The notes: generated by a model not told the origin, from the letters alone. 10,201 bases of DNA from Methanobrevibacter sp. (GCA_009777005.1 WRMT01000092.1:1-10201), one strand, 5' to 3'. Positions 1-6,751 are shown, numbered from the stretch's first letter. Program-made: numbers and translations.

Positions 1-388
1 ATATTATCATTTTAAAAATCAATTGTTTTTTATTATACTCATTATTTCCCTTTTATTTTAAGAATTATTCTATGATATAAGGTTTTGAATTTCATATCAC
101 ATGATTTAAATTTTCAAAAATTTAATCCAATAATAAACAATCGCTCATGTATGCCAATCATTGTAAAATTAATATCGCTTGAAAACTTCCTTATAGGATG
201 TTTAGCAAAGATTAAAAACATTCTAATGTTTTCATGATTTAAAATTTTACACGATAAAATCATTTATTGATATATTACTGACAAATCTAATTTTTGCTAG
301 TATGTATACAAGAACATAACCTTTATTTTTTCTTTTCAAGACAATAATAATTCTTTTTTATTAGAACATTTTTATTTTTTTATTTTTA

Positions 389-416
389 TTTTTTTTCCCT
401 CTCTCTCTCTCTTTCT
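389..416 (+). repeat. Polypyrimidine tract with (CT)7 microsatellite
   Basis: The 28 bases are all pyrimidine: eight T, three C overlapping a run of seven CT dinucleotides (399-412), then TTTCT. It lies within a wider T-rich stretch from about 300. Such a tract is prone to slippage and can adopt non-B structure. No gene is near enough to suggest phase variation. Confidence 0.85.
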
Positions 417-994
417 ATTTAATGGGAGTATAAGTTTTTTTCATCTTTAAAGATTAAGGAAAGTCATCAAATGAGGTATAAATAATGAAAGAAAGATTGA
501 TAAAAATCACCATGAAAAGTTTGTGTTTTTTTAAAAAATGACAAGATTCTGTGAAATGTTTAAAAAGTCTTAATAGATAAATAATCAACTTATACTGTGA
601 TTTTGATAATTATATTGATGAAAAAATAGAAAAATTTAAGTGGGAGAATCTGTAGTAAAACAATTATCCAATTATTTGTGTAAAAAGGAACCTAGCTAAA
701 ATTAAGTATTTTAGTGAATATTACATAATTTGTTTTCATTTTATTCCTCAAAATAGATTGTATAACTTTCAATTAATGATAGTATTATTCGCTATATTTT
801 ACTATAACGAAGTTTAAGTAGTAATTTAAGCACTATACAAATTATGTCTTAATAAAAAAAAATAATTGGGGAATTTGTTGACTCATGTAGCTATTTATCT
901 AATGCTACTGTTGATTAAGTATTCATTATTAAATATTTAAATTTTTCTATTTATTATAAATACTATCCACTTAGTCAATCAGTATTTTTGTATT

Positions 995-1010
995 AAAAAT
1001 AGCTTAAAAA
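995..1010 (-). terminator. Oligo-T terminator of the HD-domain gene
   Basis: Read on the minus strand, two T5 tracts (1010-1006 and 999-995) follow the HD gene stop codon within 20 bases, separated by AAGCTA. Archaeal RNA polymerase terminates at oligo-T tracts without needing a hairpin, so this is a plausible intrinsic terminator. The call rests on position and composition only. Confidence 0.45.
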
Positions 1011-1013
1011 GAA

Positions 1014-1502
1014 TTATTTGATAAATGGAGTTACAAGCTCGTTGTGCATTTTTTTAAGTCTATATATAGCATCATCAGCATTAGCTAATCTTTTTTTCCA
1101 TTTATTAGCTACAAATTCTATATCAACTTCTTTAGAACCATTGAATAGATTATCACTATGAGAAACTATTTTTTCCTCAAGTGTTACTGGTAAGTAGTCT
1201 TTTTTTGGAAGTCCTAGATCAATAGCTTCTTTTTTTGTAATACCTGAACCAATATGTTTTTCAATTATATTAGCTACTTCATTTGAAAAACCATGTTTAA
1301 TAGCTATTTTTGAGCCGATAATAGCATGATTAATATCATTAGTCTTTGATCTTCCAATATCATGTAAAAGAGATCCTTTTTTTATTAGGTCATTGTCCAC
1401 ATTAAAATTCTTTGATATTTCTATAGCTTTATTATAAACAGCTATTGAATGATCAATAACCCATTCAGGACAATTTTCTTGTTTTAAAATTTTTATTTCC
1501 AT
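1014..1502 (-). CDS. HD-domain protein, putative metal-dependent phosphohydrolase
   Basis: This 162-residue protein has the HD metal-binding signature spread over the chain: His18 in DHSI, His47-Asp48 in LLHDIG, His59 in INHAIIG, His83 in EKHIG and Asp117 in SHSDNL. The order H...HD...H...H...D is typical of HD-fold phosphohydrolases, and length and motif spacing resemble the small archaeal family annotated as TIGR00295 (recalled, not searched). Substrate is unknown; nucleotides or cyclic nucleotides are usual for the superfamily. The ATG gives a natural N terminus, but no Shine-Dalgarno site precedes it, so the transcript may be leaderless or nearly so. It lies 349 bases downstream of tfe on the same strand, too far for tight coupling. 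Four TAGCTA hexamers fall in the gene, all read in frame as TA-GCT-A, placing Ala after Leu, Val or Ile. Confidence 0.9.
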   Translation of the reverse strand: MEIKILKQENCPEWVIDHSIAVYNKAIEISKNFNVDNDLIKKGSLLHDIGRSKTNDINHAIIGSKIAIKHGFSNEVANIIEKHIGSGITKKEAIDLGLPKKDYLPVTLEEKIVSHSDNLFNGSKEVDIEFVANKWKKRLANADDAIYRLKKMHNELVTPFIK

Positions 1503-1851
1503 GAAAACACATAAAAATAGCTAATTATTGTAAATATTACTGTGTATCGGATAAAATAATTATTTTATAATAAATAGTATCATATTCTAATTTTTATCTT
1601 AAAAATAGTAAGGAATTTTAAAATTAGTTTTAATAATTATATAAAATAGTTTGATTCTGTAATTAATTAATAATGAATTTTTCAATTGGTTTTATATTTA
1701 TGGAAAATAAATTGATTCTTTAATTATTAGGATTTATGTGAAAAACATAAGTTTCACGTGAAAAATAAAAGTTTAGAAATGAAAGATAGAATATTAGAAA
1801 TTTTAAAGATTAATTAAATAAAAGATTTTATATTAAAAGAAATGTGTTTTT
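1503..1851. other. Intergenic stretch between tfe and the HD gene
   Basis: No gene is visible. It would contain the HD gene promoter; a weak TATA-like TTATTATAAAATAA lies around 1560-1575 on the minus strand, about 60-70 bases before the HD start. A TAGCTA hexamer (1518-1523) lies 15 bases before that start. The short duplicated, palindromic element at 1738-1777 is the only structured part. No clear oligo-T terminator follows tfe, so read-through into the HD gene is possible. Confidence 0.5.
1738..1777. repeat. 20-bp imperfect tandem duplication with a 12-bp palindrome at the junction
   Basis: Two adjacent 20-bp units (1738-1757 and 1758-1777) begin GTGAAAAA and share AAGTTT, matching at about 15 of 20 positions. 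Across their junction lies the perfect palindrome TTTCACGTGAAA (1752-1763), one of the few G+C-containing palindromes in an otherwise A+T-only spacer. It could be a regulator-binding site, but it lies about 250 bases from the HD start, so the role is unknown. Confidence 0.6.
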
Positions 1852-2373
1852 TTATTTTGCATTATTTGATTTAACAAGGTCATAGGTTTCTTTGCAGGAT
1901 TCAATTTCTTCTTTTATTTTTTCTATTAGTTTGTGATTATCTTCGAATTTGACTTCGTCTCCACATTCTGGACATAGAAAACCTTTTTCAGCGGCTTCAT
2001 CAAAATCAAATCTTGAATGATTTTCAGGACACACAAAAAACATGTTGTTTTTTTCATATTCAAGTAACTTTTCTAAGCTTTTTATCATATTTTTAGAATT
2101 AGATTCTATTTGGGATGAAACTTCATCTGAATCAAATTCCCAGGAATATGTAAACCATTGGGTTTCAGGATCTTTACTTCGTTTGTAACTGGCTAATCCA
2201 GCATCATACAACTTGTATAATACTTTTCTAACAATATTTAATTTTATACCAGTTTTTTCAGCTATTTCTTCGTCTTTATCCGTACCATTCAAAAGACACT
2301 CAACAATTTTCAAATTTTCTTCATCTTTTACAACATTATTTAGTAACTCTTGAACTAATGGATCATTTAACAT
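1852..2373 (-). CDS. tfe: Transcription factor E (TFIIE-alpha homologue)
   Basis: TFE assists TBP, TFB and RNA polymerase in opening archaeal promoters and stabilises the open complex. From the chosen start the protein has 173 residues. The N-terminal winged-helix half (about 1-85) includes EEIAEKTGIKLNIVRKVLYKLYDAGL and then DPETQWFTYSW, both typical of the family. A coiled linker (about 85-110) precedes a zinc ribbon with Cys115, His119, Cys134 and Cys137, so the first knuckle uses Cys-x3-His instead of Cys-x2-Cys; I recall similar forms in other Methanobacteriales but cannot verify it. The open frame extends nine codons upstream to a TTG, but an ATG is preceded at ideal spacing by GAGGGAG, and family proteins begin MLNDP, so the start is at 2373. 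It is transcribed away from its TATA box at 2415-2426. Confidence 0.95.
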   Translation of the reverse strand: MLNDPLVQELLNNVVKDEENLKIVECLLNGTDKDEEIAEKTGIKLNIVRKVLYKLYDAGLASYKRSKDPETQWFTYSWEFDSDEVSSQIESNSKNMIKSLEKLLEYEKNNMFFVCPENHSRFDFDEAAEKGFLCPECGDEVKFEDNHKLIEKIKEEIESCKETYDLVKSNNAK

Positions 2374-2378
2374 GGAGT

Positions 2379-2385
2379 CTCCCTC
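2379..2385 (-). promoter_or_regulatory. tfe: Ribosome-binding site deciding the tfe start
   Basis: On the minus strand GAGGGAG ends five bases before the ATG at 2373. No comparable site precedes the upstream in-frame TTG at 2400, so the site argues for the shorter, 173-residue protein. Confidence 0.75.
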
Positions 2386-2414
2386 AGTAATATAACTCAA
2401 ATTCTTTCCAATGT

Positions 2415-2426
2415 AATTTATAATAA
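2415..2426 (-). promoter_or_regulatory. tfe: Probable TATA box of tfe
   Basis: Minus-strand TTATTATAAATT resembles an archaeal TATA element. Its position predicts a transcript start about 25 bases downstream, near 2395, giving a short leader of about 20-25 bases that would just include the GAGGGAG site. In DNA this A+T-rich, similar matches are common by chance. Confidence 0.45.
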
Positions 2427-2573
2427 GTATTTCTTTAAAATTAATACATTGCTGATTTCAAGTATTACTATTATTTTATTTGGATAAAAACAGTAAAAAA
2501 AATTAAATAATAGTATAATGATTATTTTGTTATATATATTTTTAAAGGTATATAAAATTATCTATTTTTATAA

Positions 2574-2740
2574 TTTTTTTAAAAATAATTTAAAATTTTA
2601 TTTTTAACTTATAAAATTTATTGATTTCATTATTTTTTTTTTAAAAATAATTTAAAACTTTATTTTTAAATTATAATATTATTGATTTCATTATTTTTTT
2701 TAAAAATAATTTAAAACTTTATTTTTAACTTATAAAATTA
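2574..2740. repeat. About 2.8 copies of a ~60-bp A+T-only tandem repeat
   Basis: Each unit opens with a T7-T10 tract followed by AAAAATAATTTAAAA, starting at 2581, 2643 and 2702 (periods 62 and 59). Units one and two share the downstream tail ending TTGATTTCATTA (to 2632 and 2693). Unit three diverges after about 38 bases of near identity with unit two. There are no distinct spacers, so it is not a CRISPR array. It sits upstream of the tfe promoter. Confidence 0.85.
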
Positions 2741-2777
2741 AAAATCTTTTATAAATAATCAAAACTCATTTTTTAGC

Positions 2778-2795
2778 TTATAAAAATTTTTATAA
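2778..2795. repeat. 18-bp perfect palindrome, possible terminator hairpin
   Basis: TTATAAAAATTTTTATAA is self-complementary over its whole length and lies about 65 bases beyond the stop codon of the minus-strand CofE-like gene. Its central T5 on the minus strand could act as an archaeal oligo-T terminator. Being A+T only, it may also be chance. Confidence 0.4.
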
Positions 2796-2860
2796 ATAAT
2801 AAATTATCTTTAAAATTATTTGTTTTCTAATATATTCTCTATATAGCTATTGAAAACAGT

Positions 2861-3940
2861 TTAAATCTTTTTTCTTACAATAACTGCTGGAGTGTGTACT
2901 ATTGAATCTAAAGATTCAAAGGTAACTGTGTTTTCACTAGTTTTTAAAACATCTCTTACACTATAAATGGTTTCCATATTTGTGGAAAGTGTTTTTTGAT
3001 AATTCTCAGCTACATTAGCTATTTCCATAGCTTTTTCAATATCTATTATACAAGAGCTTCCAAGTGGAGTTGAACCGAGATTATCAGAAAGTTGCCCTAA
3101 AACGTAGGCAAAAACACCTTTATTTGCTTTAATTGGTTCAATAGCTATTGGCAATCCAGTAAAATATGTATTTCTTCTTTTATATGTTGCATCAGTATCG
3201 GTTATTAAAACATGAATGTTTTTTCCAGTTTTATCTTTGATTTCATTAGCTATTTTTTTTGCTACTTTTTCAGGGTTTTTTGGAAGTAAAGAGACTAAAG
3301 TTCCAGGAGCATTACTCAAATCAATTCCAGCTTCTGAAGCTGGTTTTAAAGCATGTTTCCATCCATATAATTGCAAAACAAGTTCTTTATGTCTTTCTGA
3401 TTCTTTTGGAAGTCTTCTTAAATTTTTTATAGTTCTTTTTTTAATCTTAAGAACTGGTCCAAGAAAATATCCCCAAATATATTTACTCCAAACTCTAGCT
3501 AAAAATTTAGCTTTAATAGAAGGTTCAAAGTTCACTTCATCTACTAACCTTCCTTGTGAAATAGCTATTGGTGTTTCAGCTATAACTAAATAATCATTAT
3601 CATTTGAAATAGCTATAACTTGGTTTATTATAGGATTTAAACTTTCATTAGGTTTTATATACTTTGTTTCAATAGGAATAACAATGTATTTTTCAGTTTC
3701 AATAAATTTATACTCTATTCCTTCTTTTGTTTTAGCTTTTTTGTATGTTGGATTTTTGTTGGAATCTTTAGCTATTTGGTTTTTTTTCCTTGGGTTTTTC
3801 CTTGGGTTTTTAGCTATGTGGTTTTTGTTGGAATCTTTAGCTATTTGGTTTTTTTTCCTTGGGTTTTTGTTAGGGTTTTTAGCTATTTGGTTTTTGTTGG
3901 AATCTTTAGCTATTCCTTTTTTTAAATTTTTATCTTTCAT
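2861..3940 (-). CDS. CofE-like F420-0:glutamyl ligase family protein with a repeat-built N-terminal extension
   Basis: The core, about residues 73-359, resembles the coenzyme F420:L-glutamate ligase family (Pfam F420_ligase). Motifs include DYLVIAETPIAISQGR (116-131), ITDTDAT (246-252) and GLPIAIEPIKANKGVFAYV (262-280). True CofE adds glutamates to coenzyme F420 and has a metal-binding SDT-type motif; here the equivalent reads TDTD, and residues 135-225 differ, so substrate and activity are uncertain. Residues 1-72 are low-complexity and very basic, built from a 23-residue unit starting IAKDSNKN at 10, 33 and 56 (the last partial). The next Met codon is deep in the domain, so the extension is probably translated. 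No Shine-Dalgarno site precedes the ATG; a TATA-like CTTATTTATTAAC at 3955-3967 would suit a leaderless transcript. It lies 82 bases downstream of comA on the same strand. Eleven TAGCTA hexamers lie in the gene. Confidence 0.82.
   Translation of the reverse strand: MKDKNLKKGIAKDSNKNQIAKNPNKNPRKKNQIAKDSNKNHIAKNPRKNPRKKNQIAKDSNKNPTYKKAKTKEGIEYKFIETEKYIVIPIETKYIKPNESLNPIINQVIAISNDNDYLVIAETPIAISQGRLVDEVNFEPSIKAKFLARVWSKYIWGYFLGPVLKIKKRTIKNLRRLPKESERHKELVLQLYGWKHALKPASEAGIDLSNAPGTLVSLLPKNPEKVAKKIANEIKDKTGKNIHVLITDTDATYKRRNTYFTGLPIAIEPIKANKGVFAYVLGQLSDNLGSTPLGSSCIIDIEKAMEIANVAENYQKTLSTNMETIYSVRDVLKTSENTVTFESLDSIVHTPAVIVRKKI
3733..3912. repeat. In-frame tandem repeat (69 bp = 42 + 27) with TAGCTA at every junction
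   Basis: Two full 69-bp units (3769-3837 and 3838-3906) differ at only four positions by eye. Each splits into a 42-bp and a 27-bp subunit, with TAGCTA hexamers at 3769, 3811, 3838, 3880 and 3907. Long and short subunits share the same opening, TAGCTATTTGGTTTTT, or nearly so. A degenerate TAGCTT at 3733 marks a further 36-bp unit ending in the same TGTTGGAATCTT. All steps are multiples of three and keep the minus-strand frame open, encoding IAKDSNKN and IAKNP.NKNPRKKN-type peptides. Confidence 0.9.
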
Positions 3941-4022
3941 ATAATCAAGGCAATGTTAATAAATAAGAGAATTGGAATCAAGGGCATTATAAGAAAATTA
4001 GAAGGAATTAATATTTTTTTAT

Positions 4023-4793
4023 TTAAACTTTTCCCAGAGTATCTCCTCTTAATCCTCTTCTAATTGTTTCAAGTGAAGTTATATCATTTGAAGATATATT
4101 TCCCAAATTAACCTCTGGTCCAGCTTTTAAAACAAAGTAGATTTGCTGATCTTTATTAGGAGCTTCCCAAATGATTTTATCATTAGCTAATTTTTTTAAT
4201 AAATAGCTAACTTCTTCATCTTTAGCATTACCTGATTTATCAAATATGCCTATATTTTTTCCACCTTCTCTAGCTTCTATTATTACTTTACTAGAACCAA
4301 CTTTAATTTCTTCCTTAATTGACTCAATCCTACTATCTATATCTATCTTTGAATCTTCTTCAGGATCTTTTTTACCAACTTCTGAAATCACTTGAAATCC
4401 TTTATCTTTGGCAGTAGCTATGAAATCTAATTTTTCTTCTGTTTTCATATCTGTTGAACCATCAGATATTTCAATAGTTTTAAAACCCATTGATGATGCT
4501 TCTTTAAAATATTCAGAAACTTTATTTTGGGTGTAAGCTATTTCAAAAAGGGTTCCTCCAGGATAAGGGATTATATCAAATGATTCATACATTTTTATTT
4601 TATTCATAACAATATCTCTATCATGGAGGACGATAGTTCCCCAACCAAATTTTAATAAATCTACATAATCTCCAGCTATTTCCATCAAACTTTTAGCTGT
4701 TTCATATCCTAATCCTTTATCCAATGCCATTGTAAGTCCGTTATTCCGTGGTTTTTCTAATCTGTTTGGAAGAAGAAAGCTAAATGATTTCAT
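4023..4793 (-). CDS. comA: Phosphosulfolactate synthase
   Basis: ComA catalyses the first step of coenzyme M biosynthesis, adding sulfite to phosphoenolpyruvate to form (R)-phosphosulfolactate in the cytoplasm. The 256-residue length fits the family, a single TIM-barrel domain. Recognisable motifs in order are KPRNNGLTM (14-22), LLKFGWGT (46-53), YPGGTLFE (77-84), IEISDGS (107-113), SEVGKKDP (137-144), IIEAREGG (171-178), VNLGNI (228-233) and the C-terminal LETIRRGLRGDTLG (241-254). The start is supported by AGGTGA four bases upstream. It opens the minus-strand block and is followed after 82 bases by the CofE-like gene, so the two could share a transcript. Divergent to it is the 181-residue/PIN pair. 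Presence of comA points to a methanogen, although homologues occur elsewhere. Confidence 0.96.
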   Translation of the reverse strand: MKSFSFLLPNRLEKPRNNGLTMALDKGLGYETAKSLMEIAGDYVDLLKFGWGTIVLHDRDIVMNKIKMYESFDIIPYPGGTLFEIAYTQNKVSEYFKEASSMGFKTIEISDGSTDMKTEEKLDFIATAKDKGFQVISEVGKKDPEEDSKIDIDSRIESIKEEIKVGSSKVIIEAREGGKNIGIFDKSGNAKDEEVSYLLKKLANDKIIWEAPNKDQQIYFVLKAGPEVNLGNISSNDITSLETIRRGLRGDTLGKV

Positions 4794-4797
4794 ATAT

Positions 4798-4803
4798 TCA
4801 CCT
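4798..4803 (-). promoter_or_regulatory. comA: Ribosome-binding site of comA
   Basis: Minus-strand AGGTGA, a strong match to the archaeal anti-Shine-Dalgarno complement, ends four bases before the ATG at 4793 and confirms the start. Confidence 0.75.
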
Positions 4804-5025
4804 ATTTGAATTGATTTAATTGATTTTTTTTAAAGAACTTTTTTTTTAAAAAAAGATATAATATCTAATCTTAATATCTAGATTATATTTAAATTTAAAA
4901 TTTATAAAATTATTAATTAAGAATAATATGAAATTAAGAATATTAAAAATCATCTAATTAATATTCATGAAATGCATATAACAATATTTAAATATTACTA
5001 TTTTCATATAATTTATTACAAAAAT

Positions 5026-5033
5026 ATTTATAT
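5026..5033 (+). promoter_or_regulatory. Probable TATA box of the 181-residue/PIN pair
   Basis: ATTTATAT within an A-rich context fits the archaeal TATA consensus. It predicts a transcript start near 5055-5060 and a leader of about 50 bases containing AGGTGG (5100-5105) six bases before the ATG at 5112. A second A+T-rich match nearby cannot be excluded. Confidence 0.4.
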
Positions 5034-5111
5034 TATAAATAGCTAAAAATATTTGTAAATATTATTTAATTTTTAAAATAACATTTCTTTTTTTAAGATA
5101 GGTGGAAATAA

Positions 5112-5657
5112 ATGACAAATGTTATCAACAAAGAATCTGAGAATTCTTTTTTATTATTAGAAGGAATACAAAATGGGTTTTCCATGGTTGTTGATTTTTT
5201 AAAATATTGCAAAAATGTTATTGCAAGTGATAAAAAACAACATATACCAAATAATAACGACAATTCTCTTTTATTGAATGTGTTGAATATTTACGCTGAC
5301 ATTATGTTTGAAAACGAAACAATGAAAGAAGAATTTTATTTAATCTCCCAATTACATGATATTTTAGAATACTTTTTTAGTAAAAAAATTGGTATTGATA
5401 ATGCTAGTTTCATGATTGATTTGTTAGAATCCAATCTAGTATTTCTTAATCAAAAATTAAAATTGATGAGAAGTTTTTCTATTAGAGATGACAAGTTTAT
5501 TGAAAAATATAATATAATATTCGAGAAATATCAAAAAATATTTGCTAAACATGAATCCATTTTCTATACTGAGATTTATACCTCTAAACCTAGGCATAAA
5601 AAGACATTAAATTCTATTTATACTATCATGAAAGAAGATAATTTAATGAAGGAATAA
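5112..5657 (+). CDS. Unrecognised helical protein, partner of the PIN-domain gene
   Basis: I do not recognise this 181-residue protein. It has no signal peptide, transmembrane segment, Cys/His metal cluster or evident helix-turn-helix. The composition suggests an all-helical soluble protein: amphipathic stretches at about 12-40, 52-92, 98-121 and 126-150, then a basic tail around 159-165 (KPRHKK). The start is well supported by AGGTGG six bases upstream. Only three bases separate its stop from the ATG of the PIN gene, and AAGGA near its 3' end serves as the ribosome site of that gene, so the two are translationally coupled. Position first in such a pair would suit an antitoxin or regulatory partner, but it is longer than usual VapB proteins and shows no DNA-binding motif, so this role is inference. 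It contains no TAGCTA hexamer. Confidence 0.8.
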   Translation: MTNVINKESENSFLLLEGIQNGFSMVVDFLKYCKNVIASDKKQHIPNNNDNSLLLNVLNIYADIMFENETMKEEFYLISQLHDILEYFFSKKIGIDNASFMIDLLESNLVFLNQKLKLMRSFSIRDDKFIEKYNIIFEKYQKIFAKHESIFYTEIYTSKPRHKKTLNSIYTIMKEDNLMKE

Positions 5658-5660
5658 ATA

Positions 5661-6308
5661 ATGTCTCTTTTTTTTGATACTAATGTGTTAATAGCTTATA
5701 TTTTTAAATGGGACCCTTGGTACTCCTATGCAAAAAACACATTTAAAGAAACCAGTAATAGCTATTTTTCAGATACTGTAGATGAAGAAGTGAGCAAAAA
5801 ATTCCAAGAACTCCTAAAAAAATATGTTTGTTTTTTGGACTTGCTTATTAGAAAATTACAACAGTTTAAAGGTTTTTTAACCAAAAAAGATTTATTAAGA
5901 ATTGCAAATCTGATTAATGTTAAAAAAATTAATAAATTAAAAATTATTGAATCTATTTGGGATGATGAAGGATTTAACTTTGATGAAAATTGTGAGTTTA
6001 TAGTTTCAACATTAAAAGAAATAAAATCTGACTTCAAGCAAGATTCTTTTTCAAGGAAAACTAATTTTGTTTCAATGTTAGAATTACACATTCGAAATAG
6101 AGAACATCCCAATATTGAGAGAGAATTAAAGAAAAAAATACATTTTCCGGACTGGAAAATATTTTTAGATGCGTATGACTTGTTTATTTATAAAGAACCT
6201 AATCTAGAAGTTGTAACTTCTGATGCTAAACCAGAAAATATTGAATATATTCTAAAAATAACAAAGTTGCCTAAAATTACAGATTTAGCTTCAAGAGTGT
6301 TTAAATAA
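5661..6308 (+). CDS. PIN-domain protein, putative ribonuclease, longer than usual
   Basis: The N terminus MSLFFDTNVLIAY is a typical PIN-domain opening with the first acidic residue Asp6 and Asn8. Acidic residues Glu42/Glu43 (TVDEEVSKKF) fit the second position. The C-terminal part has PDWKIFLDA (Asp164) and LEVVTSDAKP (Asp188), fitting the third and fourth positions of the metal site. PIN domains are Mg2+/Mn2+-dependent RNases, often VapC toxins of about 130 residues. At 215 residues this one carries roughly 100 extra residues, largely helical and Lys-rich, between the second and third acidic positions. It follows the 181-residue gene by three bases. Because all four acidic positions have candidates, the nuclease is probably intact. 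It could be a toxin, an RNA-processing enzyme or a defence effector; the sequence does not decide. Its only TAGCTA (5759) is read in a different frame from those of most other genes here. Confidence 0.82.
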   Translation: MSLFFDTNVLIAYIFKWDPWYSYAKNTFKETSNSYFSDTVDEEVSKKFQELLKKYVCFLDLLIRKLQQFKGFLTKKDLLRIANLINVKKINKLKIIESIWDDEGFNFDENCEFIVSTLKEIKSDFKQDSFSRKTNFVSMLELHIRNREHPNIERELKKKIHFPDWKIFLDAYDLFIYKEPNLEVVTSDAKPENIEYILKITKLPKITDLASRVFK

Positions 6309-6311
6309 CTA

Positions 6312-6347
6312 TTTTTTCATAAGTAAAGTGTTTGTTGCATTTTTTTT
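6312..6347 (+). terminator. Oligo-T terminator after the PIN gene
   Basis: A T6 tract (6312-6317) and a T8 tract (6340-6347) begin four bases after the stop codon. Together they make a convincing archaeal oligo-T terminator that closes the two-gene unit. Confidence 0.6.
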
Positions 6348-6743
6348 ATTATCATACATTCTTGTTTTATTATGAATACCTTGTATAAAATATTTATATG
6401 GAAAATAAAATATTAGGATGTTTTGTAATAATAATTTTTTTAATTTTAACAATTTATTGGATTTTTTAAGTTTATATGTTCACTTAAATTAGATTATTTT
6501 TAAATAATTTTTTTTTTAAAACTTTAAAACCACTAATTTTCTTTATTTTTATAAAATAAATCATGAATATTATTATATTCCATTTAAATAACAAATTCTA
6601 TTTTATTTGAAAAAATTTCTTTTTTTTAGTTTAAATAATCCATAATCTCATTTATTTCCCATTAAAAAAATTTAATAAGATATCTATTTTTCAATAATTA
6701 ATTTAAAATTTTAATCTTTATAAGAATAAATATACAAAAATAC

Positions 6744-6751
6744 TTTATAAT
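6744..6751 (+). promoter_or_regulatory. Probable TATA box of the pyruvate kinase-like gene
   Basis: TTTATAAT after an A-rich stretch fits the archaeal TATA consensus. It predicts a start near 6775 and a leader of about 95 bases. GAGGT (6858-6862), six bases before the ATG at 6869, provides the ribosome site. Other TATA-like matches exist nearby, so the assignment is tentative. Confidence 0.35.

Larger units (their letters stand above)
1..1013. other. Long gene-free A+T-rich stretch
   Basis: No convincing gene is visible on either strand in this 1 kb. Reading frames are broken by stops every few codons. The longest open stretch I found on the plus strand (659-814) follows consecutive TAG and TAA codons and encodes nothing recognisable. 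A GAGGT-like site precedes an 18-codon frame at 485-541, which is too short and uninformative to call. The stretch holds long T tracts, a CT microsatellite (389-416), a perfect 12-bp palindrome ATCTTTAAAGAT (443-454), an AAAACATT/AATGTTTT inverted repeat (215-232) and two TAGCTA hexamers (693, 888). It may be decayed coding sequence or ordinary spacer DNA. Confidence 0.6.
2374..2860. other. Intergenic stretch between the CofE-like gene and tfe
   Basis: No gene is visible; the sequence is nearly all A and T. It holds the tfe promoter at its left end, a roughly 60-bp tandem repeat in the middle (2574-2740), an 18-bp palindrome (2778-2795) and a TAGCTA hexamer (2844-2849) just after the CofE-like stop codon. 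T tracts on the minus strand around 2740-2790 could end the CofE-like transcript. Confidence 0.55.
4794..5111. other. Divergent promoter region between comA and the accessory pair
   Basis: No gene is visible in these 318 bases. On the comA side are a T9A7 block (4839-4854), which contains a 14-bp T7A7 palindrome, and an AGATAT-A-ATATCT inverted repeat (4854-4866); a TATA-like sequence there lies about 60-75 bases before the comA start. On the other side are the probable TATA box of the 181-residue gene (5026-5033) and a TAGCTA hexamer at 5040-5045. Everything else is A+T-rich filler. Confidence 0.55.

Noticed and set aside
485..541. 18-codon frame preceded by GAGGT
   Set aside because: Too short, no recognisable product, and surrounded by stops; one good ribosome-like site in 1 kb can be chance.
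659..814. 52-codon open stretch without a start near its beginning
   Set aside because: No recognisable protein, follows TAG-TAA, and a run of this length is not exceptional over six frames in a kilobase.
2574..2740. Replication-origin iterons
   Set aside because: The repeats lack any G+C-bearing core like an origin recognition box and no orc1/cdc6 gene is adjacent.
3216..3593. Plus-strand open frame opposite the CofE-like core
   Set aside because: Antisense shadow with no family motif and no ribosome site.
3684..3944. Plus-strand open frame opposite the repeat region of the CofE-like gene
   Set aside because: It is the antisense of a 3n-length repeat, encodes a monotonous Phe/Leu/Gly/Trp pattern, and the minus-strand frame carries a recognised domain.
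5762..6112. Minus-strand open frame opposite the PIN gene
   Set aside because: The plus strand has PIN motifs and coupling to its partner; this frame has Ser/Phe-rich noise composition.
6398..6469. 23-codon frame for a single hydrophobic helix
   Set aside because: There is no ribosome site, its start overlaps a TATA-like sequence, and hydrophobic TTT/ATT/ATA codons are expected by chance in this composition.
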